From: Capnocytophaga sp. ARDL2
GTDB lineage: Bacteria > Bacteroidota > Bacteroidia > Flavobacteriales > Flavobacteriaceae
Assembly: GCF_041530365.1 (NCBI RefSeq)
Contig: NZ_CP168034.1
Span: forward strand, 1,240,001 to 1,304,000
Length of the DNA: 64,000 nt
Reading direction: 5' to 3'
Shown here: positions 51,300-60,447 of the stretch, piece after piece
Position numbering within the stretch: position 1 is the stretch's first letter
How the letters are laid out: each line of letters starts with the position of its first letter
The notes under the pieces: model-generated
What the model saw: the letters and a program-made list of their open reading frames with translations, nothing else
The model's database searches: none
Told to the model about the DNA's origin: nothing
Translations under genes and position numbers: made by a program

Positions 51300-51328
51300 A
51301 AAAACGCCCATTTGGGCGTTTTTTTTTA
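51300..51328. terminator. Terminator between yajC and hutG
   Basis: AAAACGCCCA and TGGGCGTTTT form a perfect stem with T runs on both strands, ending the two converging transcripts. Confidence 0.88.
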
Positions 51329-52336
51329 TTATTTTCTTGCTTTTATAAAATCCGTTATCAAATAAGCGATGAGTTTACCTACTGTACTTGGCTGAGTGCT
51401 ATCTAGACTTGGAGCTCCTTCGCAAAGGTGCAAATAACTCGCCTTGTCGTGGCCACCCATGGTGTGTACAAATTGTCGTGCTTGTTTGCTGTGATAACCT
51501 GAAGGGGTTACTGCACTACTGGCAACGCTCTCGATTGCATCTAAGTCTAACTCAATACCAAACGGTTTATTTTTGATAAATTGTTTTGCTAATAAAAGTT
51601 GTTCGTTGAACTTCTTTTCACTTCGTATTTCCATCGCTTCGTACGAAACATATTGCAAACGGTCGCTGTTTTCTTTTAGTGTTTTGAAAATATTTTTTGA
51701 TGTATAATTTTCGTGTAAACCAAAGATGAAATAGCGGTCTAAAAATCCCTCTTCAAACGCATAAGAAAATCCATTACCACTGTGTCTGCCTTCCAAGGCT
51801 CTAAAATCTGTGTGAGCATCGAAATTGACAGCGTTTACTGATTGATTTTTTGCCAAAGACAAACCTTTGATATGTCCGTAAGCATTGTTGTGTCCACCTC
51901 CAATGATGATGGGAATTTTTCCTGCTTTGATGATTTGTGTATTGAGAAAGGTAATCTGCTTGTCGATTAAGCTCACTTTTTTTCGCAATTTGTCGATGTT
52001 GTCGTTTTCGGCTTGTTGTTGTAATTCTGAAAAATCAAATGTCCCCAATATACTCACCCACGAACCTTTGCAAAGTACGTTGTGCTGTATGTTGAGTAAA
52101 TTTTTTATGGCAACATCAAAAGCGGTTTCCGTACCAGTGCGACCCAAATTTGCCGCTACTCCGATACTTTCTTTGATGGCATATACCACAAACAGTGCAG
52201 AGGTTTCTTTCAAAAAAGCCTCTAACGATTGTTCGGTGGGTTTTAGTTTTACTTTTTCACCAAATTTGGTTTCACCCTCGCGTTTTGATACAATCGATTC
52301 AAGGTGATTATCGTTGAAATATATGAAATTTTCCAT
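51329..52336 (-). CDS. hutG: Formimidoylglutamase (arginase family)
   Basis: The 335-residue enzyme has the manganese-binding ureohydrolase motifs: IIGGGHNNAYGH, VNFDAHTDFRALEGRHSG and IELDLDAIESV. The pairing with imidazolonepropionase next door supports histidine degradation (formiminoglutamate to glutamate) rather than arginase or agmatinase. The hutH and hutU genes are not in the window. Confidence 0.9.
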   Translation of the reverse strand: MENFIYFNDNHLESIVSKREGETKFGEKVKLKPTEQSLEAFLKETSALFVVYAIKESIGVAANLGRTGTETAFDVAIKNLLNIQHNVLCKGSWVSILGTFDFSELQQQAENDNIDKLRKKVSLIDKQITFLNTQIIKAGKIPIIIGGGHNNAYGHIKGLSLAKNQSVNAVNFDAHTDFRALEGRHSGNGFSYAFEEGFLDRYFIFGLHENYTSKNIFKTLKENSDRLQYVSYEAMEIRSEKKFNEQLLLAKQFIKNKPFGIELDLDAIESVASSAVTPSGYHSKQARQFVHTMGGHDKASYLHLCEGAPSLDSTQPSTVGKLIAYLITDFIKARK

Positions 52337-52423
52337 TTTTTAGTAGTTAGTGATAATATAATTTTCAAATCATAAATGATTTCTCCTTTCGTCGAAATGA
52401 AAAATTTTCAAATCTCCAAATTT

Positions 52424-53656
52424 TCAAATTGACACCCCATTCAAATACACTTGTTCTATTGGATTGCTTCCAAAATTGTATGGAATTGCATAAAACGAGT
52501 GCAATGGTTTGGTAATGATAAACGAAGCTTTTTTTCCTCTAGTGATACTGCCGTATTCTTTTTCCAATTCCAAGGCAAAAGCGGCATTGTAGGTTGCTGC
52601 ATTAATGGCTTCCTCTGGCGTCATTTTCATTTTTATACAAGCAGTGGCTACTACAAAATTCATATTACCACTTGGTGTAGTACCTGGGTTGTAGTCCGAA
52701 GCCAAAACCAAAGGCAAATTGGCATCTAACAATTTACGAGCTGGTGTGTAAGGTATTGAAATAAAATACGAACAAGTAGGCAATGCTACAGGAATGGTGT
52801 TTCCTTTTTGCAAAGCTTGAATATCTTCGTCTGTTACCACTTCTAAATGATCAACTGATAGGACATTGTGCTTTACACACATTTCAATACCGCCAATAGC
52901 TGTGAATTGGTTCAAGTGAATTTTACTTTTCAAGCCGTGATTATGTGCAGCAATGATGAGTTTTTCGGTTTCTTCTACCGTAAAATATCCGGTTTCCAAA
53001 AACGCATCAAAGTATTCAGCCAAACCTTCTTTGGCAACTACAGGAATCATTTCGTTGCAGATATAATCTACAAAACCTGCTTGGTTGTTTTTGTATTCAA
53101 CAGGCAGGGCGTGAGCACCCAAAAATGTAGCTTTTACTGCTACTGAATAATTTTTCTTTAGTTGAGCAATCACACGCATCATTTTCATTTCACTTTCCAA
53201 ATCCAATCCATAGCCCGATTTGATTTCGATAACTCCTGTCCCTTGAATTATCAACTCTTCTAATCGAGCCGAAGCATCACGGTACAATTCTTCTTCAGAA
53301 GTAGTGCGTAATTTGGCAACAGAATTTAAAATTCCACCACCACGGTTGTAGATTTCCTCGTAAGATAAACCGTTGATTCTGTCCACAAATTCCTGTTCGC
53401 GGTTCCCTGCATATACAATATGTGTATGGCTATCAATCCAAGTAGGAAGTATCATTTTACCTGTAATATCTACGCATTGGTCGTAATCAGTTGGGCAATT
53501 TTCCATACTACCATAATCTATTATTATATCGTCTTTAATCAATAAAAAAGCATTTTTTATCGTAGGCAATTCTTTCATTTGATTACCTTTTAATATTTCG
53601 GTAGTATGTTCTCTAACTTGAATGAGTTCTTTGATGTTTTTAAAAAGTGTTGTCAT
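52424..53656 (-). CDS. hutI: Imidazolonepropionase
   Basis: The 410-residue amidohydrolase opens the imidazolone ring in histidine breakdown. Metal and substrate sites are clear: LPTWIDSHTHIVYAGNREQE (HxH), GYGLDLESEMKMMRVIAQLK, ATFLGAHALP, KIHLNQFTAIGG and ASDYNPGTTPSGNM. The length is standard. It lies upstream of hutG on the same strand with a gap of 87 bases. Confidence 0.94.
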   Translation of the reverse strand: MTTLFKNIKELIQVREHTTEILKGNQMKELPTIKNAFLLIKDDIIIDYGSMENCPTDYDQCVDITGKMILPTWIDSHTHIVYAGNREQEFVDRINGLSYEEIYNRGGGILNSVAKLRTTSEEELYRDASARLEELIIQGTGVIEIKSGYGLDLESEMKMMRVIAQLKKNYSVAVKATFLGAHALPVEYKNNQAGFVDYICNEMIPVVAKEGLAEYFDAFLETGYFTVEETEKLIIAAHNHGLKSKIHLNQFTAIGGIEMCVKHNVLSVDHLEVVTDEDIQALQKGNTIPVALPTCSYFISIPYTPARKLLDANLPLVLASDYNPGTTPSGNMNFVVATACIKMKMTPEEAINAATYNAAFALELEKEYGSITRGKKASFIITKPLHSFYAIPYNFGSNPIEQVYLNGVSI

Positions 53657-53897
53657 TTTGTTATTTTTTCTCGTGCTGATTTCACAGACTTTTTCTGAAA
53701 TGATTTTTAAGAATACTGTACTTAAAAACGATTAAACCTACGGTTTAAAGCAGATTACTTCAGATTTTGTTTTTTTGATAAATCAAAAAAAAATCCTCGA
53801 AAATCAAATCAATCAATTCCGAATCTTTAGTTACTAATGCCACAAAAATATAAAAATCTCTGAAATAGAAAAGTGATACCACTAATATTTTTGCAAC
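53657..53897. repeat. Intergenic region with degenerate repeat
   Basis: No gene is seen. Pieces GATTTCACAGACTTTTT, CGATTAAACCTACGGTTTAA (hairpin, also near 43780) and AAAGCAGATTACTTCAGATT belong to the dispersed repeat. Confidence 0.5.
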
Positions 53898-53971
53898 TTG
53901 AGCCGATTATTTTGCGTAATCGGATCAAAATTTTCGTATTTTTGAGCCGATTAATCATTTTAATTGGCTCA
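53898..53971. promoter_or_regulatory. Two operator-like dyads before the Fic gene
   Basis: Dyad A (53898-53928) pairs TTGAGCCGATTA with TAATCGGATCAA around 7 bases. Dyad B (53942-53971) pairs TGAGCCGATTA with TAATTGGCTCA around 7 bases. The left half-sites are identical. The centres are about 44 bases apart, near four helical turns. Dyad B ends 3 bases before the ATG, so binding would block expression. The Fic protein has a C-terminal winged helix that may bind here. Confidence 0.65.
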
Positions 53972-53974
53972 CGA

Positions 53975-55075
53975 ATGTATAATTGGCAGTTTAAAGATTG
54001 GGGAAATTTTTCGTATAATGAAAGTGTTATCGACCCATATTTGACAGATATTTTATTGAATTTAGGGGAAATCAACGGGCTTTCATCCAATCTTCCTTTT
54101 GATATTCAGCAAGAGACTTTAATGAATATTATGATTTCCGAGGCTCAAAAAACTTCTGAAATTGAAGGAGAATTTTTCAGTCGTGAAGATATTTTTTCTT
54201 CATTAAAAAAACACATGGGATTTTCTGAAAATCAACTTATAATCAAGGATAAAAAAGCTCAAAATATTGCGAAATTGACCTTAGATGTCCGTAAAAATTT
54301 CGCCGAACCTTTGTCGGAAGATTTGGTAAAAAAATGGCATTTTATCTTAATGGAAAATTCATCGTATGTACAAGCTGGTGAATATAGAACAAGTGATGAA
54401 CAAATGCAGATTGTATCTGGTAAATGGGGAAATGAAACGGTTCATTTTATCGCTCCGCCATCTCATCAAGTGCCGATTGAAATGAAAAATTTTATCAATT
54501 GGTATCAAAATTTTAAAACTTCACCAAAAGATGTAAAACAAATTTTGATAAAAACATCCATTGCCCATTTGTATTTTGAAAGTATTCACCCATTTGAAGA
54601 TGGAAACGGTAGAATTGGTAGAGCTATTATTGAGAAATGTATGTTTGAATGTTTTCAAAATCCATTGTTTATCAGTATTTCAACAGCAATTGAAAACAAC
54701 AAAAAAGCCTATTACACTCATTTGAAAAAGGCATCGAAAACTTTGGAAATTACCGAATGGATAGTGTTTTTTGTAGAATTGTTTCTCTCGGCACAAAATC
54801 ATGCTAAAAGCACCATTCAATTGGTGTTGAATAAATCGTCGTTTTTGGACAAACACGCTCTAAATCTTAACGAACGACAATTGAAAGTGGTATTGAAAAT
54901 GTTTGATTTGGGTTGGCGAAATTTTGAAGGTGGTATGTCTGCCAAAAAATATATGTCTATCACCAAAACTTCAAAAGCTACGGCAACTCGTGATTTGCAA
55001 GATATGGTAGCTAAAGGTGTTTTGCAAATGAATGGAAGTGGTAGAAGTATCAGATATTTCCTTGCTGTTGAATAA
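53975..55075 (+). CDS. Fic-family protein (putative AMP transferase) with C-terminal DNA-binding domain
   Basis: From the ATG at 53975 the protein has 366 residues. An upstream in-frame start lies inside the operator dyads and is not favoured. The Fic core HPFEDGNGRIGR (residues 205-216) has all catalytic residues. An inhibitory helix T-S-E-I-E-G (60-65) in the N-terminal part fits class II Fic proteins, which keep themselves inactive. A DUF4172-like start (WQFKDWGNFSYN) comes first. The C-terminus has a winged helix (NERQLKVVLKMFDLGWRNFE, KYMSITKTSKATATRDLQDM). Such proteins may control their own promoter. Target unknown. Confidence 0.9.
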   Translation: MYNWQFKDWGNFSYNESVIDPYLTDILLNLGEINGLSSNLPFDIQQETLMNIMISEAQKTSEIEGEFFSREDIFSSLKKHMGFSENQLIIKDKKAQNIAKLTLDVRKNFAEPLSEDLVKKWHFILMENSSYVQAGEYRTSDEQMQIVSGKWGNETVHFIAPPSHQVPIEMKNFINWYQNFKTSPKDVKQILIKTSIAHLYFESIHPFEDGNGRIGRAIIEKCMFECFQNPLFISISTAIENNKKAYYTHLKKASKTLEITEWIVFFVELFLSAQNHAKSTIQLVLNKSSFLDKHALNLNERQLKVVLKMFDLGWRNFEGGMSAKKYMSITKTSKATATRDLQDMVAKGVLQMNGSGRSIRYFLAVE

Positions 55076-55099
55076 TTTACCAACAGCAAGGATTTTTTT

Positions 55100-55810
55100 T
55101 TAAAAATTCGGACTCAAATTGTATTTTTTGTAAAATGTATCAATGATTTCTACAACTTCATCAGCTGAATCTACGATTTTTATCAAATTCATATCTTCGG
55201 GCGAAATCATAGTATATTCATCTCTCAATGTGGTTTTTATCCAATCAATCAATCCGCTCCAAAAGCTACTTCCTACCAAAATAATAGGAAATTTTCCAAT
55301 CTTTTTGGTCTGAATCAGTGTGATTGCTTCAAATAATTCGTCGAGCGTTCCAAATCCGCCAGGCATCACAACAAAACCTTGCGAATATTTTACAAACATT
55401 ACTTTTCGCACAAAGAAATAGTCAAATTGTAAATTTTTATCTCTGTCTATATACGGATTGTGATTTTTCTCAAAAGGCAAATCAATATTCAATCCTACAG
55501 ATGCTCCTTGCCCAATATGAGCTCCTTTATTTGCAGCTTCCATAATCCCTGGACCTCCACCAGAAATAATTCCATAACCTGCTTTTGAAATTTTGAAAGC
55601 AATTTCCTCTGTGAGTTTGTAATAGGGATTGTCTGGTTGAACTCTCGCTGATCCAAAAATCGAAACACACGGGCCAATTCGACCCATTTTTTCGTACCCA
55701 TTGACAAATTCGCTCATGATTTTAAAAATCGCCCACGAGTCGTTGCTTTTTATTTCGTTCCAACTTTTTTGTACAAAACTCTCTTTGATTAAATCTTCTT
55801 CGTTTATCAT
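55100..55810 (-). CDS. LOG-family protein (TIGR00730, Rossmann fold)
   Basis: The 236-residue protein has the LOG family motifs ISGGGPGIMEAANKGAHIG and MPGGFGTLDELFEAITLIQT (PGGxGTxxE). The family includes cytokinin riboside 5'-monophosphate phosphoribohydrolases and nucleotide 5'-monophosphate nucleosidases such as PpnN. Which nucleotide is used here cannot be told. It ends the sppA unit, 9 bases behind sppA. Confidence 0.9.
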   Translation of the reverse strand: MINEEDLIKESFVQKSWNEIKSNDSWAIFKIMSEFVNGYEKMGRIGPCVSIFGSARVQPDNPYYKLTEEIAFKISKAGYGIISGGGPGIMEAANKGAHIGQGASVGLNIDLPFEKNHNPYIDRDKNLQFDYFFVRKVMFVKYSQGFVVMPGGFGTLDELFEAITLIQTKKIGKFPIILVGSSFWSGLIDWIKTTLRDEYTMISPEDMNLIKIVDSADEVVEIIDTFYKKYNLSPNF

Positions 55811-55819
55811 AGTATATTC

Positions 55820-57586
55820 TTATATCTCAAATTTGTAAGGTAAAATTGCTTGAATTTGATCAGTTTTTTTTATATAGTTGATTTGCTCCAACATTTTATA
55901 GTTTTCTAATCCAATTTCATTTATCAATGATTCTTTGATACTATTTTGAGTAGAAAGTCTAAAATATGAATTCAAAAAATCTGCAAATTTTATTTTGTAG
56001 GTTGGGTGTGTAGTAACTTTATAATTTTCTACACCCACTTTATTTGCTGCAAATTGGATTGCTTCGTCAAGACTACCTAATTTGTCAACCAATTTGTGTT
56101 GCAAAGCCATAGTTCCTGTCCAGACTCTTCCTTGGGCAACTTCGTGTACCTCTTCGGTAGTCATATTTCTCCCTTTAGCCACTCTTTCCAAGAAAGTGTC
56201 GTATATAAATTCGATATTTTCTGTCAAATATTTCTTTTCATTTTCCGAAAGAGGTGTAAATAATGACATACCAACAGAGTTTATATGTGTTCCGATTTGA
56301 TGAGAAGTAATACCTATTTTATCTCCTAATTTTTCAGCATTAGGAATCATTCCATACACACCAATCGAACCTGTGATAGTTGTAGGCTCAGCAAAAATAT
56401 AATCTGCGTTACAAGCGATGTAGTACCCACCTGATGCGGCAGTATTACCCATAGAAACAATTACTGGTTTTACTTTTTTAGTCAATTCGATTTCTCTCCA
56501 AATCAATTCTGAGGTCAAAGCACTACCACCCGGTGAATCAATTCTCAAAACAACGGCTTTAATTTCGTCATTTTTTCTTGCTTTTTCCAAAGAGCGATTG
56601 ATAGAAATTTCACCAATATAATCAGAACTTCCTTCGCCTCCTCTGATATCTCCTTGAGCAAAAATTACCGCAATTTGATTATTTTCTTTCGAAGAATTGT
56701 TTTTTACATTATAAACATAATCCTCAATATCAATTTCTTTCAAATCTTTTGAATCTGAAATGTTTAACGCGTTTTTCAACGAACTTTTATATTCGTCTAA
56801 ATAGGCTATTTTGTCTACCATTTTGTGTTCTAATGCCAATTGAGCTGTTCTTGCATTCTGATTGTCGGCAATTTCATTTAGTGTTTCAATCGAAATTTTT
56901 CTTGAAGAAGAAATGTCAGCAACTAGTTCATTCCAAATAGAATACAACAATTCTGTGTTTTGTAATTTGTTTTCAGGGCTCATTTCTTGCTGTAGAAAAG
57001 GTTCGACAGCAGATTTGTATTTTCCATGTCTGATTACTTGCATTTCTATTCCGGTATAGTTTTGCAAATTTTTCATATACAACAATTCTGTTGACAGTCC
57101 TTTAAAGTCAACTCCTCCCATTGGATTGATAAAAATAGTATCCGCAACAGAATTTAGATAATACTCTGCTTGCGAATAATGATTGGCGTAAGCCAAGACA
57201 AATTTTCCTGTTTTTTTAAACTCTTCCAATTTTTCTCTCAACGCCTGTCTTTGAGCTATTCCAATCGATGTACTATTATTTTCGATTGAAATCCCCTTGA
57301 TTTTAGAATCATCTTTTGCGTAGTCGATCGCATTGAGTACATTATAAAAATCATATTTATTTTTTTCTTTATAGTCAAAATCTTCTATATAAACAGAGCC
57401 ACCATAATCTTTATCTATGTTGGAAAGGTCTAATTTTAGCACACTATTATTGGCAACAGGTTTAGTAGAGCCGCTACTTGATGACATACTCGCAATCCCA
57501 AAAAAGAGGATGATGAGGAAAAAACCGATAAAAGTAAAAAGAATCAAACCAACGATGGTTGACAATACATTTTTAAAGAAATTCAT
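55820..57586 (-). CDS. sppA: Signal peptide peptidase SppA (67K type)
   Basis: The 588-residue inner-membrane protease has one N-terminal helix (VLSTIVGLILFTFIGFFLII) and two homologous peptidase_S49 domains. The catalytic Lys region is MQVIRHGKYKSAVEPF in the first domain, and the Ser is in SMGNTAASGGYYIA in the second, as in E. coli SppA. It degrades cleaved signal peptides in the periplasm. Confidence 0.95.
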   Translation of the reverse strand: MNFFKNVLSTIVGLILFTFIGFFLIILFFGIASMSSSSGSTKPVANNSVLKLDLSNIDKDYGGSVYIEDFDYKEKNKYDFYNVLNAIDYAKDDSKIKGISIENNSTSIGIAQRQALREKLEEFKKTGKFVLAYANHYSQAEYYLNSVADTIFINPMGGVDFKGLSTELLYMKNLQNYTGIEMQVIRHGKYKSAVEPFLQQEMSPENKLQNTELLYSIWNELVADISSSRKISIETLNEIADNQNARTAQLALEHKMVDKIAYLDEYKSSLKNALNISDSKDLKEIDIEDYVYNVKNNSSKENNQIAVIFAQGDIRGGEGSSDYIGEISINRSLEKARKNDEIKAVVLRIDSPGGSALTSELIWREIELTKKVKPVIVSMGNTAASGGYYIACNADYIFAEPTTITGSIGVYGMIPNAEKLGDKIGITSHQIGTHINSVGMSLFTPLSENEKKYLTENIEFIYDTFLERVAKGRNMTTEEVHEVAQGRVWTGTMALQHKLVDKLGSLDEAIQFAANKVGVENYKVTTHPTYKIKFADFLNSYFRLSTQNSIKESLINEIGLENYKMLEQINYIKKTDQIQAILPYKFEI

Positions 57587-57649
57587 GTTGTTAATTATTT
57601 GTTTTGTTTACGCTTAAAAATAAAGGAGTAAAAATAAATAAAATTTTAG

Positions 57650-57657
57650 TATTTTTG
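57650..57657 (+). promoter_or_regulatory. -7 box of lspA
   Basis: TATTTTTG fits TAnnTTTG, 20 bases before the ATG; no clear -33 box. Confidence 0.4.
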
Positions 57658-57677
57658 GCAACTTAAATTAGGAAAAC

Positions 57678-58277
57678 ATGAATTTAAAAAAGTCGTTTAT
57701 AGTTATTTTTATTGTATTATTGATTGATCAATGGTCAAAAATATATATTAAAACCAATTTCCAGCTGCATGAGTTTGTAAATGTATTTGGATTGGAATGG
57801 TTTAAAATTCAATTTATTGAAAATGATGGTATGGCTTGGGGAATGGAAATTCCGGGTAATTATGGTAAATTGATTTTGACTACTTTTAGAATTCTTACAG
57901 TAGCCGTAATATTTTACTGGTTAAACAAATCTATCAAAGAAAAAGCACATTTTGCTTTGCCATTAGCTCTTTCGTTTATCATTGCAGGAGCAGTTGGAAA
58001 TATTTTAGATTCTATTTTTTACGGAGTTATTTTTGATCATAGTTATGGACAAGTGGCGACTATGTTTGCCGAAAATCCTTATGGAACTTGGTTTTATGGA
58101 AAAGTTGTTGATATGTTGTATTTTCCAATTTGGCATGGGGATTTGCCTAATTGGTTACCTTTTTGGGGTGGTAAACCATTTACTTTTTTCAATGCTATTT
58201 TCAATGTGGCCGATGTGGCTATTAATATTGGTGTGATTTTAATGATACTTTTCAACGGAAAAATATTTAAAAAATAA
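57678..58277 (+). CDS. lspA: Lipoprotein signal peptidase (signal peptidase II)
   Basis: The 199-residue membrane enzyme has four helices and the two catalytic aspartates in AGAVGNILDSIFYGVIFD and FNAIFNVADVAINIG. It is longer than the E. coli enzyme (164) because of loops around YGTWFYGKVVDMLYFPIWHG, usual in Bacteroidota. It cleaves prolipoproteins before the anchor Cys and would process the immunity lipoproteins of the RHS locus and GldJ. Confidence 0.95.
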   Translation: MNLKKSFIVIFIVLLIDQWSKIYIKTNFQLHEFVNVFGLEWFKIQFIENDGMAWGMEIPGNYGKLILTTFRILTVAVIFYWLNKSIKEKAHFALPLALSFIIAGAVGNILDSIFYGVIFDHSYGQVATMFAENPYGTWFYGKVVDMLYFPIWHGDLPNWLPFWGGKPFTFFNAIFNVADVAINIGVILMILFNGKIFKK

Positions 58278-58284
58278 TATTTTG

Positions 58285-58851
58285 ATGAATAAAAATCAGG
58301 TTAGACAATTATTTAAGGACAAAAGAAAGCAATTGACTGCTGATGAAATTACAGAAAAAAGTATTGCTATTGCCAATCAATTGTTGAAATTGAATATTTG
58401 GGATAAAGAATATTACCACGTTTTTTTGACTATCGAACGATTGATGGAAATTGAAACCGAAAGTATATTGACATTGTTGATGGCAAAGGAAAAATCAATA
58501 GTCGTTTCTCGTACTGATATCGATAAAGGAGAAATGAAACATTATTTGCTAAACGAAGAGACCAAGTTGAAAGAAAGTGATTGGGGGATTTTAGAGCCAA
58601 TTTCAGGTCAGTTGGTACCAAGTAAAAAGATTGATGTCGTATTCGTTCCTTTATTAGGATATGATAAAAAAGGAAATAGAGTAGGGTATGGAAAAGGATT
58701 TTATGATAGGTTTTTGAAACAAACTACTGCTGAAGCATTATTAATAGGATTGTCATTCTTTGAGCCTATAGATGGTGAGATTTTGATGGAAGAGACAGAT
58801 GTACCTATGGGAATAGTTGTGACACCTGATAATATAATTTACTGTGAATAA
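58285..58851 (+). CDS. 5-formyltetrahydrofolate cyclo-ligase
   Basis: The 188-residue cytosolic enzyme has the family pattern: MNKNQVRQLFKDKRKQLTAD, KKIDVVFVPLLGYDKKGNRV and GYGKGFYDRFLKQTTAEALL. It converts 5-formyl-THF to 5,10-methenyl-THF. The ATG at 58285 is preferred over the TTG just before it. It lies 7 bases behind lspA and ends at a terminator. Confidence 0.92.
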   Translation: MNKNQVRQLFKDKRKQLTADEITEKSIAIANQLLKLNIWDKEYYHVFLTIERLMEIETESILTLLMAKEKSIVVSRTDIDKGEMKHYLLNEETKLKESDWGILEPISGQLVPSKKIDVVFVPLLGYDKKGNRVGYGKGFYDRFLKQTTAEALLIGLSFFEPIDGEILMEETDVPMGIVVTPDNIIYCE

Positions 58852-58883
58852 AAAAAACATCAACAATTGTTGATGTTTTTTTT
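58851..58883. terminator. Bidirectional terminator between folate gene and tRNA
   Basis: AAACATCAACAATTGTTGATGTTT is a perfect palindrome with A and T runs on either side, serving both converging units. Confidence 0.88.
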
Positions 58884-58884
58884 G

Positions 58885-58958
58885 TGGTCCCACCTGGGCT
58901 CGAACCAGGGACCCCTTGATTATGAGTCAAGTGCTCTAACCAGCTGAGCTATAGGACC
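58885..58958 (-). tRNA. tRNA with CAU anticodon (Met or Ile2)
   Basis: The minus strand folds into a complete cloverleaf: acceptor GGTCCTA with TGGGACC, D arm TAGCTCAGCTGGTTAGAGC, anticodon stem TTGAC and loop CTCATAA, T arm CCTGGTTCGAGCCCAGG. The anticodon is CAU. The stem and T arm look more like elongator tRNA-Met, but an Ile tRNA with modified lysidine cannot be excluded by sequence. CCA is not encoded. Confidence 0.93.
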
Positions 58959-59032
58959 TGTCGTGATTCAAATTTCACGTTGCAATATTACGAATGTTTT
59001 TTGGTATTTGCAAAAATATTCTTGAAAAAATA

Positions 59033-59428
59033 TTATTTTTTTTCACAAAGTTCAATCAATACTCCGTTTGATTGTTTTGGATGTAGAAAAGCTATACGCT
59101 TTTGATTGTTTCCAATTCTGATTTTTTCTCCAACAAAAGAAAAACCTTCTTTCTCCAATCGATTGATTTCCTTTTCAATGTCATCAACTTCAAAAGCGAT
59201 ATGGTGGATTCCTTCTCCTTTTTTATTCAAAAATTTAGCAATAGGAGAATCTTCGTTTGTAGGTTCGAGCAATTCAATTTTACTTTCACCTGTATGATAA
59301 AAACTTGTTTTTACACTTTCGCTCACGATGGTTTCAGTTTTAAAAGGTACTCTATTCAATAGTTTAGAAAATAATTTATCAGAAATTTCTAATTTTTTTA
59401 CTGCAATACCAATGTGGTCTAATTTCAT
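59033..59428 (-). CDS. mce: Methylmalonyl-CoA epimerase
   Basis: The 131-residue protein has the vicinal-oxygen-chelate fold: MKLDHIGIAVKKLEISDKLF (first metal His), SKIELLEPTNEDSPIAKFLN, GEGIHHIAFEVDDIEKEINR (second His) and GVLIELCE (metal Glu). It interconverts (R)- and (S)-methylmalonyl-CoA in propionate metabolism. The mutase is not in the window. Confidence 0.94.
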   Translation of the reverse strand: MKLDHIGIAVKKLEISDKLFSKLLNRVPFKTETIVSESVKTSFYHTGESKIELLEPTNEDSPIAKFLNKKGEGIHHIAFEVDDIEKEINRLEKEGFSFVGEKIRIGNNQKRIAFLHPKQSNGVLIELCEKK

Positions 59429-59429
59429 A

Positions 59430-60381
59430 TCAATGATAAATTGTAAAGTCTATTCCTAATTTTTTTAATTTTTTTCTCAATTTAAGCATTTTTTTCAAAA
59501 TAAAAGGTGGAGTGTATAATAAAATCTTTGATTGAATACTGATGTTTTTATTATCTACAAATTCTAAATATTCTTTTGATTTTTTAATTTCTCCTACCAC
59601 TCGATAATTTACTGCATATTCAATTCTATAGATATCAAGAAATTTTTTAAAAGCTTGGATTGTTATTTTCAAATTCTAGATATTTATTCAAATTAGGTCT
59701 TGTTTTTTTGATAAATGGCATTTGAGAAATACTTTTTGTTTCTAAAGTATTGTAATATGATGATGTGATTTTGTTACTAATAGCAACTGGGTATTTAATT
59801 CCAATTCGAATCCAAAAGTCCAAATCTTCTCCGTTTGTCAAAGTTTTGTCAAATCCACCTATTTCTTCATATACTTTATGTTTGATACATACACTAGATG
59901 TGTGAGCAACTCTATCAATCCAACTACTTTTGAAAAAGTCTTTTACATAGCCTTCGTAGTCATCATCGATGTCTATCAGTTTGTTTTTTCTGAATTTGCT
60001 GTCGGTAATATAGGTCTGATATCGACTGCAATACATACCCGCATTTGGAAATTTTTCTATCAAATCAAATAAGGTTTGTAAATGATTTGGTTTCCAAAAA
60101 TCATCGGCATCTATAAATGCAAAATACGGACTTTTAGCTAATTGCATACCTGTATTTCGTGCAATAGATACTCCTTGATTTTCTATTTTGTGATAGATGA
60201 TTCTATTATCGTTGAACTGTTTTACAACATCTGGACTTTTATCTGTAGAACCGTCATCTATAACTATTATTTCAAAATTTGTAAATGTTTGGTTACAAAC
60301 ACTTTTTAAAGTTTTAAAAATGTAGGGTTCTTTATTAAATAATGGTATTATTATTGAGAAAAATGTAGTATTGTCTGTCAT
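59430..60381 (-). pseudogene. GT2 glycosyltransferase split by a one-base insertion
   Basis: The first frame (59647-60381, 244 residues) has the GT-A start FFSIIIPLFNKEPYIFKTLK, IVIDDGSTDKSPDVV, SIARNTGMQLAKSPYFAFID with the DADDFW motif, and GGFDKTLTNGEDLDFWIRIG. It ends early at NNNPSF. The next frame (59430-59672, 80 residues) continues as expected with FKKFLDIYRIEYAVNYRVVG and KILLYTPPFILKKMLKLRKK. Removing one base from the A run at 59649-59652 joins them into 316 residues. Error or real mutation. Confidence 0.85.
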
Positions 60382-60408
60382 AGTTTGTAACGAATTGGAG
60401 TTACATAA

Positions 60409-60440
60409 AAAAAAGCTACTCTCTCTTGAGTAGCTTTTTG
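60409..60440 (-). terminator. Terminator of gldJ
   Basis: On the minus strand AAAAGCTACTC and GAGTAGCTTTT form the stem around a 6-base loop, followed by a run of eight T; about 10 bases after the gldJ stop. Confidence 0.85.
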
Positions 60441-60447
60441 ATTTATA

